Assembly (NCBI GenBank): GCA_019638115.1
Contig: JAHBUK010000001.1
Span: 700,238 to 764,237, forward strand
DNA length: 64,000 nt
DNA from: Flavobacteriales bacterium
Lineage (GTDB): Bacteria; Bacteroidota; Bacteroidia; Flavobacteriales_F; PHOS-HE28
Direction of reading: 5' to 3'
Shown here: piece after piece, positions 42,963 through 52,761 of the stretch
Layout: the number at the start of each line of letters is the position of its first letter
Numbering within the stretch: the stretch's first letter is position 1
Position numbers and translations under genes: made by a program
Notes under the pieces: model-generated
Told to the model about the DNA's origin: nothing
Seen by the model: the letters and a program-made list of their open reading frames with translations, nothing else
The model's database searches: none

Positions 42963-43988
42963 TCACTTCTGATAAAGCAATGCGAAACGGAAGCTGAAAA
43001 ACCCTTTCGAGATGTTCCTATCGGATCCTCCAGCAACATTGTATGAAGGGATGTCCATGGTCGGCCTGCTTCCCAACTCGGCACCCATCATCAATCCGAA
43101 GTGTTTGGAAGTCACGGACCGGTTCACCCGCTCCCACCCGACCCGCCAGCCCATGCGCTTCATGCCGAAACGCTCCGGCCGATCAATAGGCACGTTGCGA
43201 ATGGCCGCGTCACTGAAGGCGTGGAAATCGGCCGTACCTCCCAAGCCGATCATCAAGTCGGCATAGAAACTCCGCCAATTGCTGCGCGCAGGCTCCCCGA
43301 AATCCGGTGCTCCGACGATGAAGTGCTGGAGAGCACTGGTACTGAAACCGAGGTAGATGCTGTGGTTGGTAAAGCTGGTGAGGTTCACAGGGTAGCCGCT
43401 CGCCAGGGTATCGATCGCGATCTTCAACGTGCCACCTGCGGACTGCTGGTAATAGTAGTAACCGCCACGCACCCCATAGCGCTGCACGGTCGGCACGTCC
43501 GTTCTCAGCAAATGGATCACGCGCTCACCCCTGGAGTTCGTGGTTTCCTTCAGCACCATCTTCACGTTCTTCATCCGCGTTCGGCTGCTGAAGTAATAGG
43601 TACCTCCAAGTTCAAGTCTGTTGTAAAGCCTCAGTTCGAGCCCATCGCCCCGACCGTCGTAATACTCTCCCATTTCAGAGTCGGTACTCTTGACATAGGG
43701 CCTGAACCATTGAGCATTCAGGACCAGGTCGTCGCTGGCCCGATAGCGTCCGTCCAGTCCGAAGCCCGCGAAGAACCCGTCCGCAACGTCCATGCTTAGG
43801 ATCATGGCACCGACGTATAGCCGGTTCATGTTCCGGATGTCCTGGTCCAGCACAGTGAACCGGGTCTCCTCTCCGGTGCGCTCATTCCGGGCCAGTATCT
43901 CCTGCTTCTGGGCCAACGTGTTCTCGGGAACCACCAGCAGGGCTAAGCTGAAGATGGCTAAAATGCGGGCCTGGTGTGCAACTATCAT
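42963..43988 (-). CDS. Outer-membrane beta-barrel protein of unknown role
   Basis: A 341-residue protein with a signal peptide (MIVAHQARILAIFSLALLVV to LAQ) and many aromatic-rich amphipathic strands (GLELRLYNRLELGGTYYFSS, YGVRGGYYYYQQSAGGTLKI, ending GFFSFRFALLYQK). It looks like an outer-membrane barrel of the kind abundant in Bacteroidota. The start at 43988 follows the signal peptide; a longer frame adds eleven residues. The ends of this gene and the FGE-like gene converge, 86 bases apart. Confidence 0.82.
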   Translation of the reverse strand: MIVAHQARILAIFSLALLVVPENTLAQKQEILARNERTGEETRFTVLDQDIRNMNRLYVGAMILSMDVADGFFAGFGLDGRYRASDDLVLNAQWFRPYVKSTDSEMGEYYDGRGDGLELRLYNRLELGGTYYFSSRTRMKNVKMVLKETTNSRGERVIHLLRTDVPTVQRYGVRGGYYYYQQSAGGTLKIAIDTLASGYPVNLTSFTNHSIYLGFSTSALQHFIVGAPDFGEPARSNWRSFYADLMIGLGGTADFHAFSDAAIRNVPIDRPERFGMKRMGWRVGWERVNRSVTSKHFGLMMGAELGSRPTMDIPSYNVAGGSDRNISKGFFSFRFALLYQK

Positions 43989-44196
43989 TTGGCAATTATA
44001 GCGACTGGCTGTAACTGCCATGCGGACAACCGCTCAACAGTGATGAACGTGAATGCGGAAACGCGATCCGTTTCCATGCCTCTCCACGAACATCCGATCC
44101 ATACCAATGCCATTTAGCACCCGCGCGTATCCGATGGCCTTTCGCCTTGGTGTCTTATCGTGGATGGATCTGTTCGCAGCCTCCCCGCCAAGCTGA

Positions 44197-45627
<1,431 letters not shown>

Positions 45628-45651
45628 GCGACGGCCCAACCACAATGATGA

Positions 45652-45686
45652 AAAGCCCCCATCGTGTTGAACGGTGGGGGCTTCTT
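45652..45686 (+). terminator. Hairpin terminator after gdhA
   Basis: AAGCCCCCA, then an 8-13-base loop, and TGGGGGCTT form a strong stem, followed by CTTCGT. It ends gdhA transcription. Confidence 0.8.
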
Positions 45687-45745
45687 CGTGTACCGATGTA
45701 CGCAAGCACCTGCGACCTTCGTTCACCACAACATACCAATGGACC

Positions 45746-46564
45746 ATGACGGCACGCACCATACTCCCACTCCTTGCCCTCCTCTTCCTGGCCTGCGGCA
45801 ACAGCGGCCCCGGTCGCGATAGCGCGAACAACTACGCCTTGGATGAGTTCGCCCTGGCGGACGGTGCCTTCGCCAAGGGCGCCAGATTCGAGGCAAGCGG
45901 GCAGGCGGCGGTACCGCTTCCCACCGACCGCAAGATCATCCGCAGCGGGAGCCTCACCTATGAGGTGGACGACCTGGATGTGGCACGTGCCGCGATCCTG
46001 GAGCGCGTGAAGCGCGATGGTGGCTACGTGGAGGGCGACGACCGCGGCGAGTGGGGCCGCACCCGGTCCGTCACCGTGCGGGTGCGCATCCCGGCCGACC
46101 GTTTCGATGCCTTCGTGGAGGGTATGGGCACCTTGGGTCGCTTGGAGAACCGCAGCATCAATGCCACGGACGTGACCACCGAATGGGTGGATGTGGAAGC
46201 CCGCTTGGAAGCGAAGCGCGCGGTGGAGAAGCGCTACCTGGAGTTGGCCTCGCAAGCGAAGAACGTTCATGAGATGCTGGAGGTGGAGCGCGAACTGGGC
46301 AATGTGCGGGCGGAGATCGAGAGCATGGAGGCGCGCATGAAGAGCCTACGCGACCAGGTGGCCATGAGCATGCTCACCATCACGTGCAACAAGCAGGTGG
46401 CGGTAAGCGAGCGCTTCAGCCCAAAGTTCGGAGTGGCATTGCGCGAAGGCTGGAACAACCTGCTGCGCTTCCTGGTGGGGCTCACGCACCTGTGGCCCTT
46501 CGTGCTGGTGGCCGTTGTGCTGGTGTGGTGGTGGCGCAGGCGGCGGAAGGCGCGGGCCAAGTAG
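45746..46564 (+). CDS. DUF4349-like lipoprotein
   Basis: A 272-residue protein from ATG 45746, with a lipoprotein signal (MTARTILPLLALLFLACGN, Cys17). A body follows with KIIRSGSLTYEVDDLDVARA, VTVRVRIPADRFDAFVEGMG, GRLENRSINATDVTTEWVDV and EMLEVERELGNVRAEIESME. A C-terminal membrane helix (LVGLTHLWPFVLVAVVLVWW) and an RRRRKARAK tail close it. The pattern matches the DUF4349 family, membrane-anchored with coiled coil. Function unknown. Confidence 0.88.
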   Translation: MTARTILPLLALLFLACGNSGPGRDSANNYALDEFALADGAFAKGARFEASGQAAVPLPTDRKIIRSGSLTYEVDDLDVARAAILERVKRDGGYVEGDDRGEWGRTRSVTVRVRIPADRFDAFVEGMGTLGRLENRSINATDVTTEWVDVEARLEAKRAVEKRYLELASQAKNVHEMLEVERELGNVRAEIESMEARMKSLRDQVAMSMLTITCNKQVAVSERFSPKFGVALREGWNNLLRFLVGLTHLWPFVLVAVVLVWWWRRRRKARAK

Positions 46565-46583
46565 GGCTTGCGATCAGGGAATG

Positions 46584-46613
46584 AAAAAGCCCCGGCTTTG
46601 GCCGGGGCTTTTT
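46584..46613. terminator. Bidirectional terminator between convergent genes
   Basis: AAAAAGCCCCGGC-TTTG-GCCGGGGCTTTTT is a perfect 9-bp-plus hairpin flanked by A and T runs. It serves the DUF4349-like gene and the convergent bacilliredoxin gene. Confidence 0.92.
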
Positions 46614-46635
46614 CCATGTCGCAATGCCGGACGGT

Positions 46636-47046
46636 TCAGCAGAACTCGTCGTAGGCCATCATCAGGTTCTCGGCGATCATCTCGGCGCTGCGGCCTTCAA
46701 TGTGGTGGCGCTCCAGGAAGTGAACCAGCTTGCCGTCCTTGAACAGCGCCATGGCTGGGCTGCTCGGAGGGTAAGGCAGAAAGTGTTTGCGGGCCTGGTT
46801 GGTGGCATCGGTGTCCACACCTGCGAACACGGTCACCATTTTGGCCGGGCGCTTGTCGCCGCGCAGGCTCATCTTGGCGCCTGGGCGGGCGGCTCCTGCG
46901 GCGCAGCCGCACACGCTGTTCACCACGCACAGCACGGTGCCGGGTTGCGTAAGGGCTTTGTCCACTTGTTCGGGGGTATGCAGTTCCTCGAAGCCGGCCG
47001 ATACGAGGTCCGACTTCATTGGGGCTACGAGTTCTGGGGGGTACAT
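46636..47046 (-). CDS. BrxA/BrxB family bacilliredoxin
   Basis: The 136-residue protein from ATG 47046 matches the bacilliredoxin (YphP/YqiW) family: MYPPELVAPMKSDLVSAGFE, VNSVCGCAAGAARPG with the CGC active-site motif, VTVFAGVDTDATNQARKHFL, PPSSPAMALFKDGKLVHFLE and RHHIEGR. These proteins remove bacillithiol from proteins after oxidative stress. A Bacteroidota -7/-33 promoter lies upstream at 47103-47136. The CDS end is followed by the shared terminator. Confidence 0.94.
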   Translation of the reverse strand: MYPPELVAPMKSDLVSAGFEELHTPEQVDKALTQPGTVLCVVNSVCGCAAGAARPGAKMSLRGDKRPAKMVTVFAGVDTDATNQARKHFLPYPPSSPAMALFKDGKLVHFLERHHIEGRSAEMIAENLMMAYDEFC

Positions 47047-47102
47047 GGGCGAATAGGTTGAATGTTGCCGGGGATGCACGACGTACGCTTTCCCGGAGGG
47101 CG

Positions 47103-47136
47103 CAAAGTTAACCCCCACTGCGCAGGCACTCGCCAA
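47103..47136 (-). promoter_or_regulatory. Promoter of the bacilliredoxin gene
   Basis: Minus-strand TTG at 47136-47134 and TAACTTTG at 47110-47103 match the -33 and -7 boxes of Bacteroidota promoters. The transcript would have a leader of about 50 bases. Confidence 0.55.
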
Positions 47137-47235
47137 GCGGAAAGCAGGCGTAGGTATCCCAGCATACCCGGCGATCCAAATGGCCCCCTACAGTGTTGTT
47201 CCGATACATTGCCGTCCCACAGCTCCCCACCGTCC

Positions 47236-50200
47236 ATGCTACGCTCCCTGATCACTGCTCTTGCCGTATCCGCTCTTATCGCCTCGGCCAACGCCCAGGC
47301 CAAACCTGGCAAGTTGCCATCCAAGGCGGAAAGCGAACTACTTGCTGCCGGCTTCTTCCCGGGCGACCTCCAAGACCTGGTCGTATCCGGTGCATACACC
47401 AGCGCGCACAACGGTGTGCAGCACCTCTTTCTGCGCCAGCGCTGGCAGGGGATCGAGGTGTGGAACGGGGACATCGCCGTGCACACTGCCAGCGACGGTC
47501 GTGTTATCCGGATCAACAACAGTGCGTTCAGGGCCGTGGAGCGCCTTGTGAATACCACGAACCCGTCCATAAGTGCGGCTCAGGCACTGGGTTCCGTGTT
47601 GGCGCGCACTGCGCCTGGCGTTCCCATGCCCGCATTCATTGGCGTTGAGGACGGTGGTCGCCTGCACCGCTTCGATGGAAGTCTCTTGGGCAACGAAGCC
47701 GTGTTGGTACGACTTGTATACCAACCGGTGGGCGACAGCCTTCGTCTGGCGTGGAACGTGAACCACTACCTGGCCGATGGATCCCATTGGTGGAACATCC
47801 GTGTGGACGCGCTCACGGGTCTGGAGTTGGACCGGAACGACTGGGTGGTGAACTGCGGCCTGGACCATGACCACGCCGCTCACCAGCATAGCCATGGTCA
47901 TCCGGAAGCGTTTCCCGCACCCGCCGCACCCAACGACTACAACGTCTACGCTTGGCCAACGGAGAGCCCCACCCACGGGCCACGCAGCCAGCAAAACGCA
48001 CCGTGGCTGGCCGGGGGCATCGCCTCTCCCTTCGGCTGGCACGATACCAATGGTGCTGCCGGTCCGGAATTCACCGATACCCGCGGCAACAACTGCCGGG
48101 CGCAGGAAGATGCGGACGCCAACAACACGGGCGGATACAGGCCCAGCGGAGGTGCCGATCTGGACTTCGATTTCCCGATCGACCTCTCCCAAGCCCCGGT
48201 GGAATACTTGGATGCCGCCATCACCAACCTCTTCTACTGGAACAACGTGTGCCATGATGTGTGGTACCAGTATGGTTTCGATGAAGTTTCCGGCAATTTC
48301 CAGCAGAACAACTACGGACGTGGAGGCTTGGGAAATGACTGGGTGAACGCCGATGCACAGGACGGCAGCGGCACCAACAACGCCAACTTCGGCACACCAC
48401 CCGACGGCAGCAACCCACGCATGCAGATGTTCCGGTGGACCAACACCACCCCGAACCGCGACAGCGACCTGGACAATGTGGTGATCGCGCACGAGTACGG
48501 GCACGGCATCAGCAACCGCTTGGTGGCAGGCCCCAGCAATGTGAACTGCCTGGGCAACGCCGAACAGATGGGCGAAGGCTGGAGCGACTATTTCGGGTTG
48601 GTAATGACCATGAAGCCCGGCGACACACGCACCCAGGGACGTGGCGTGGGTACTTACCTGCTGGGCCAGCCGACCACCGGCTTGGGCATCCGCCCGGCGC
48701 GATACAGCACCAGTTTCGGTGTGAACAGTTTCACCTACGCCAGCACCAACAACACCTCGCAGATCAGCCAGCCACACGGCATCGGCTTCGTATGGTGCAC
48801 CATGCTCTGGGAAATGACCTGGGACCTGATCGATGAATATGGTTTCGACCCCGACATCTACACCGGCACGGGAGGCAACAACATCGCCATGCAACTGGTG
48901 ATCGATGGACTTAAGCTCCTTCCTTGCAACCCCGGCTTCGTGGATGGTCGCGATGCCATTCTGCTGGCCGATCAACTGAACAACGGAGGCGCCAACCAGA
49001 CTTTGATCTGGGCGGCATTCGCGCGGCGTGGCCTGGGGGCCAGTGCCAGCCAAGGCAGCACCAGCAGCCGTACGGACCAAGCAGAGGCCTTCGACCTGCC
49101 GGTGCCCAACAACGTAGGCATCACCCAGATCCTGGCACCCGACCCCGAGTTGTTGGAATGTGGCCAAGGGGTCTCCGTGAAAGTTCTGGTGCGTAACACC
49201 GGGCTCCAAGCCCAGTCGGATTTCCCGTTGAGCTTCCAGCTGAACGGAGAGGACGCGGTGCAGGAAGTCTTTGTGGGCACTTTGGCTCCCGGCGCTTCCG
49301 CGGAATTCGAGTTCAGCACCTTGGCAGACCTTGGATCCGCGGGCACACGCACGCTCACGACAGCCACGCTGCTGGCAGGCGACCAGTTCGCCGGGGATGA
49401 CCAGCAAAGCATGCAGGTGGAAGTGTTGCCCGCGACCCAACTTCCATCCACCTTCACCGAAGGGCTTGGCGAAGCAGACCCGCTGCCGACCGGCTGGCGC
49501 TTACAGAACCCGGACGCCAGCACCACATGGACCGCCGGGGAGTTGACCATCGGACCGGATTGCTCCTCCTCCTTCGCCTGGGGTATCAACCACTATTCCT
49601 ACAATGCTCCCGGCCAGGAAGATCGCTTGATCACGCCTCTGGTGGACCTCTCCGGATCGGCGGGCAGCAGGCTGAAGTTCCACCACGCCTATCGTCCTTA
49701 CTCGGCCACTTACGCCGATCGTTTGCGCGTGGATGTCAGCGGCGATTGTGGTGCCAGTTGGACCTCCGTGTTCGACCAACAGGGTTCCGTGCTTGCCACA
49801 GGCAGTAACCTGACCAGCGTTTTCGTTCCGACCGTATGCTCGCAATGGCGTTTGAACGACATCGATATCAGCGCATACGATGGGCAGGTGGTGATGGTGC
49901 GTTTCGTGGCCATCAATGGCTACGGCAACTGGATGTACCTGGATGATGTGGTGATCGAGCGCAACGGTATCTCCCTTGCCCTGCAGCTGATGTTGGACGG
50001 CCCCTACGACCCGCTGCTGGACCGCATGAACGATGGCCTGCGCAGCGCGGGATCCATACCCACCACCGAACCTTACACCGCATTGGGCTACACCCATGTG
50101 GGTGGTGGTGGTGAATCCGTTGACGTTTCCGTTTTCGAAACCACTGGTGACAATGCCATTGTGGACTGGGTGTTGGTGGAGCTGCGGAGTGCCGCCGACG

Positions 50201-50703
50201 CCAACATCCTGCTCGGCACGCGCAGTGCCTTGCTGCAACGCAACGGGGCTGTGGTGGACAAGGACGGTGCATCACCGGTATCCTTCGGCTTGCTGCCCGG
50301 CGACTACCACATTGGAGTGCGCCACCGCAACCACCTGCCCTGCATGAGCGCCACGGCACTAAGCATCGGTACGCAGCCCTTTGCGGTTGACTTTTCCGAT
50401 CCGGCAATGGCCACCTTCGGCACGGATGCCCGGCGCACGCAAGGCACACGTGCCACGCTGTGGGCAGGCGATGTGCTCTCCGATGGCGTGATCCGCTATA
50501 CCGGCAGTGACAACGATCGCGACCAGATCCTGCAGGCCGTGGGCGGTGTAATCCCCACCAACACCCTGGCGGGCTATCGCGCAGAGGACGTGAACCTGGA
50601 CGGGGTGGTGCGCTACACGGGTCAGGACAATGATCGCGACATCATCCTCCAAAGCATTGGCGGGGTGGTGCCCACCAACACGCGGCAGGAGCAGATGCCT
50701 TGA
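47236..50703 (+). CDS. Secreted M36-like metalloprotease with a duplicated calcium-motif C-terminus
   Basis: The 1155-residue protein from ATG 47236 has a signal peptide (MLRSLITALAVSALIASANA), an FTP-like propeptide (YTSAHNGVQHLFLRQRWQGI), and a fungalysin-type M36 catalytic domain with HEYGH (residues 419-423, zinc motif) and the third ligand in GEGWSDYFG near residue 447. CARDB-like and jelly-roll-like domains follow (SVKVLVRNTGLQAQSDFPLS; RLKFHHAYRPYSATYADRLR). The last about 70 residues hold two copies of a motif: SDGVIRYTGSDNDRDQILQA and LDGVVRYTGQDNDRDIILQS, each then PTNT. No standard T9SS CTD is seen. The duplicated DxDxDG-like loop may bind calcium. Confidence 0.92.
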   Translation: MLRSLITALAVSALIASANAQAKPGKLPSKAESELLAAGFFPGDLQDLVVSGAYTSAHNGVQHLFLRQRWQGIEVWNGDIAVHTASDGRVIRINNSAFRAVERLVNTTNPSISAAQALGSVLARTAPGVPMPAFIGVEDGGRLHRFDGSLLGNEAVLVRLVYQPVGDSLRLAWNVNHYLADGSHWWNIRVDALTGLELDRNDWVVNCGLDHDHAAHQHSHGHPEAFPAPAAPNDYNVYAWPTESPTHGPRSQQNAPWLAGGIASPFGWHDTNGAAGPEFTDTRGNNCRAQEDADANNTGGYRPSGGADLDFDFPIDLSQAPVEYLDAAITNLFYWNNVCHDVWYQYGFDEVSGNFQQNNYGRGGLGNDWVNADAQDGSGTNNANFGTPPDGSNPRMQMFRWTNTTPNRDSDLDNVVIAHEYGHGISNRLVAGPSNVNCLGNAEQMGEGWSDYFGLVMTMKPGDTRTQGRGVGTYLLGQPTTGLGIRPARYSTSFGVNSFTYASTNNTSQISQPHGIGFVWCTMLWEMTWDLIDEYGFDPDIYTGTGGNNIAMQLVIDGLKLLPCNPGFVDGRDAILLADQLNNGGANQTLIWAAFARRGLGASASQGSTSSRTDQAEAFDLPVPNNVGITQILAPDPELLECGQGVSVKVLVRNTGLQAQSDFPLSFQLNGEDAVQEVFVGTLAPGASAEFEFSTLADLGSAGTRTLTTATLLAGDQFAGDDQQSMQVEVLPATQLPSTFTEGLGEADPLPTGWRLQNPDASTTWTAGELTIGPDCSSSFAWGINHYSYNAPGQEDRLITPLVDLSGSAGSRLKFHHAYRPYSATYADRLRVDVSGDCGASWTSVFDQQGSVLATGSNLTSVFVPTVCSQWRLNDIDISAYDGQVVMVRFVAINGYGNWMYLDDVVIERNGISLALQLMLDGPYDPLLDRMNDGLRSAGSIPTTEPYTALGYTHVGGGGESVDVSVFETTGDNAIVDWVLVELRSAADANILLGTRSALLQRNGAVVDKDGASPVSFGLLPGDYHIGVRHRNHLPCMSATALSIGTQPFAVDFSDPAMATFGTDARRTQGTRATLWAGDVLSDGVIRYTGSDNDRDQILQAVGGVIPTNTLAGYRAEDVNLDGVVRYTGQDNDRDIILQSIGGVVPTNTRQEQMP

Positions 50704-50731
50704 GCGTGGACCAGCAAGATCGAAACGGGCC

Positions 50732-51181
50732 TTACAGGGCCCGTTTCCGTTTGAAGAAGGCCCTCATCAGATCGGCGCATTCGGCTTCCAGTATACCGCC
50801 CATGACCTGCGTCTTGGGGTGCAGCATTTTGCCACCGATGCGGCGGTAACCAGCCTTCTCATCGAAGGCGCCAAAGACGATGCGGCCCACCTGGGCCCAT
50901 TGCAAGGCACCCGCGCACATGGGGCAGGGTTCCAGTGTAACGTAGAGCGTGCAGTCCTTCAGGTACTTGCCGCCCAGGTCGTTAGCGGCGGCGGTAATGG
51001 CCTGCATCTCGGCATGCGCTGTAACATCGTTGAGCCGCTCGGTGAGGTTGTGTGCACGGGCAATGATGCGGCCTGCACAGACAACAACAGCACCCACGGG
51101 CACCTCATCGGCCTTGAAGGCCTGTTCCGCTTCACGCAGCGCCTGCCGCATGAAGTGCTCATCTCCCACGGGCTCTATCAT
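50732..51181 (-). CDS. tadA: tRNA adenosine deaminase
   Basis: The 149-residue protein has the zinc deaminase motifs VTAHAEMQAI (HAE) and LYVTLEPCPMCAGALQWAQV (PCxxC), and the family-specific GRIVFGAFDEKAGYRR. TadA converts A34 of tRNA-Arg to inosine. It starts in the stop codon of the preceding gene (ATGA overlap), so it is translationally coupled to a secreted copper enzyme gene, an unrelated function. Confidence 0.94.
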   Translation of the reverse strand: MIEPVGDEHFMRQALREAEQAFKADEVPVGAVVVCAGRIIARAHNLTERLNDVTAHAEMQAITAAANDLGGKYLKDCTLYVTLEPCPMCAGALQWAQVGRIVFGAFDEKAGYRRIGGKMLHPKTQVMGGILEAECADLMRAFFKRKRAL

Positions 51182-52749
51182 TCCAACACCACCTTCACCC
51201 GTTCCACGTTCGTTCCGTGGCGCAGCTCCACCACATATAGACCTCGTGCCAGATCACCCACAGGCAAACGCACCACATCGGCATCCAGGCGCATGGCACG
51301 CTTCAAGCGCCCCAACGCATCGACCAGGCGCAGTTCCGCACCTGGCATATCGTAGCGTACATGCAGCACATCGCTGGCCGGTGAGGGCCATACCTCCACG
51401 CGCTGTGGCGAAACCTGCTCGCCTACGCCGGTGGCGAGACCGAAGGTGCAATCCTGGTAGTAGGCGGTACCGCTCGTATCCACCACGATGAGCGTATCCG
51501 CATAGGTGCCCGGGGTGTAGGCGAAATAGAAAAGCATCATCTCATCGGTGGTGGCCTCGCCCAGCGTTACCCACTGCGGCGGGTCGTTGGGGTTGCGCGG
51601 ATTGGTCGTGGTATTGGTGTACGTGGCGAAGCCGTGCACCTGCGTGCCGGGCGGCAGGTGGATGGGACGGCGGAAGGCATAGAAGCCCTGCCAGCTGAAG
51701 TCCCAATCGGGAATGTCCACCAAGGGGATGGTGTCGCCTGCGGGCAGCACCGCGAAGGAGCGCATGCTGGTGCAGATCAGGTGTGCGTGTGGCGCAATGG
51801 CCGTTATGGTGACAGCCACAGGGACCGTGTAGCGGCTGTGGAAGGTGCGCACCTCGTTGGGCGGTATCACCAAGGGGCCGTTCTGCAGCGTGGGTGCCAC
51901 GTGGTTCAACACCGGATCGATGGAGAGGTTGCGGAGGGTCGGTGCCGGACTCAGTTTCAGATTGATGCGGGTGCTATCCACCTGCACGCTGCTGCTGGTG
52001 GCCGGGTAATGCACCTGGATCACGAGGTCCGCATTGGCCAGGAGCTTGATGCCCATGCCCGTTGGCGTGTAGAAGGCCTGTGAGCCTGGTACCCAGGCAC
52101 CGATGAGTTTGGCGCTGGGCACCCCGATGCCTCCGAAGCTGGTGTAGCCCGGCCCCATCTCGTTCTGGTCAAGTATCTGGGCCTGCCCCGTGTTGTCCTG
52201 GAATACGAGCACGTGGTGCACCATGGCCGTGTTGCCGGGCACCACCTCCAAGCCGGTTATGTAGCGGTCCGTGGGGTTGTTGATGGGCAGCACGAAACAG
52301 CGGTAGTTGTCGCTGGAGGAGGACGGGATGACGTAATCCTCCATGATGGCGGTGATGTCCGGTTCGGCGATCTCCCATCCATCGCTGTAGGTGGGCACGG
52401 GCAGTGCGTTGACGGGATCACCCTCGGGCGCACCACCGTCCACCCACGCGGCGATCAGGTCGATCTCCTGCTGGGTGAGCACACGCTCATGGGCCATCGA
52501 ACGGTAGTTGGGATCCGGTGGCCAGGGTGGCATGTAACGCACCTGTGTGGCGGCCTTCATCTCGTTGCGCCAGAAGTTGGCCTCTTGGTATCCGGCCAGG
52601 CTGAAATGTCCGGCACCGCCATCGTGGTGGCAGGGGGTGCAGTGCGTGTACACGATGCACGCGATGTCCTCGTGCCAGGTGGGGGTCTGCGCTTCCGCAG
52701 TACCAAGTCCAAAGAACATCGGGACAAGCAGGGTAAGGGATCGCTTCAT
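51178..52749 (-). CDS. Heme c/copper type II monooxygenase fusion with T9SS sorting domain
   Basis: The 523-residue protein has a signal peptide (MKRSLTLLVPMFFGLGTAEA) and a heme-binding CTPCHH (Cys37, Cys40, His41). The copper ascorbate-dependent monooxygenase fold follows: HH at 178-179 (MVHHVLVFQD), His247 (IQVHYP), HxH at 321-323 (PHAHL) and Met404/405 (TDEMMLFYF). These match the CuH and CuM ligands of peptidylglycine/dopamine monooxygenases. A type A CTD ends it (VEVWPSPASDVLHVRYDM, ending VKVVLE). A heme c next to the copper sites suggests electrons enter through the heme. The substrate is unknown. It is 12 bases after recJ. Confidence 0.9.
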   Translation of the reverse strand: MKRSLTLLVPMFFGLGTAEAQTPTWHEDIACIVYTHCTPCHHDGGAGHFSLAGYQEANFWRNEMKAATQVRYMPPWPPDPNYRSMAHERVLTQQEIDLIAAWVDGGAPEGDPVNALPVPTYSDGWEIAEPDITAIMEDYVIPSSSSDNYRCFVLPINNPTDRYITGLEVVPGNTAMVHHVLVFQDNTGQAQILDQNEMGPGYTSFGGIGVPSAKLIGAWVPGSQAFYTPTGMGIKLLANADLVIQVHYPATSSSVQVDSTRINLKLSPAPTLRNLSIDPVLNHVAPTLQNGPLVIPPNEVRTFHSRYTVPVAVTITAIAPHAHLICTSMRSFAVLPAGDTIPLVDIPDWDFSWQGFYAFRRPIHLPPGTQVHGFATYTNTTTNPRNPNDPPQWVTLGEATTDEMMLFYFAYTPGTYADTLIVVDTSGTAYYQDCTFGLATGVGEQVSPQRVEVWPSPASDVLHVRYDMPGAELRLVDALGRLKRAMRLDADVVRLPVGDLARGLYVVELRHGTNVERVKVVLE

Positions 52750-52761
52750 GCGGGCTTGGTG

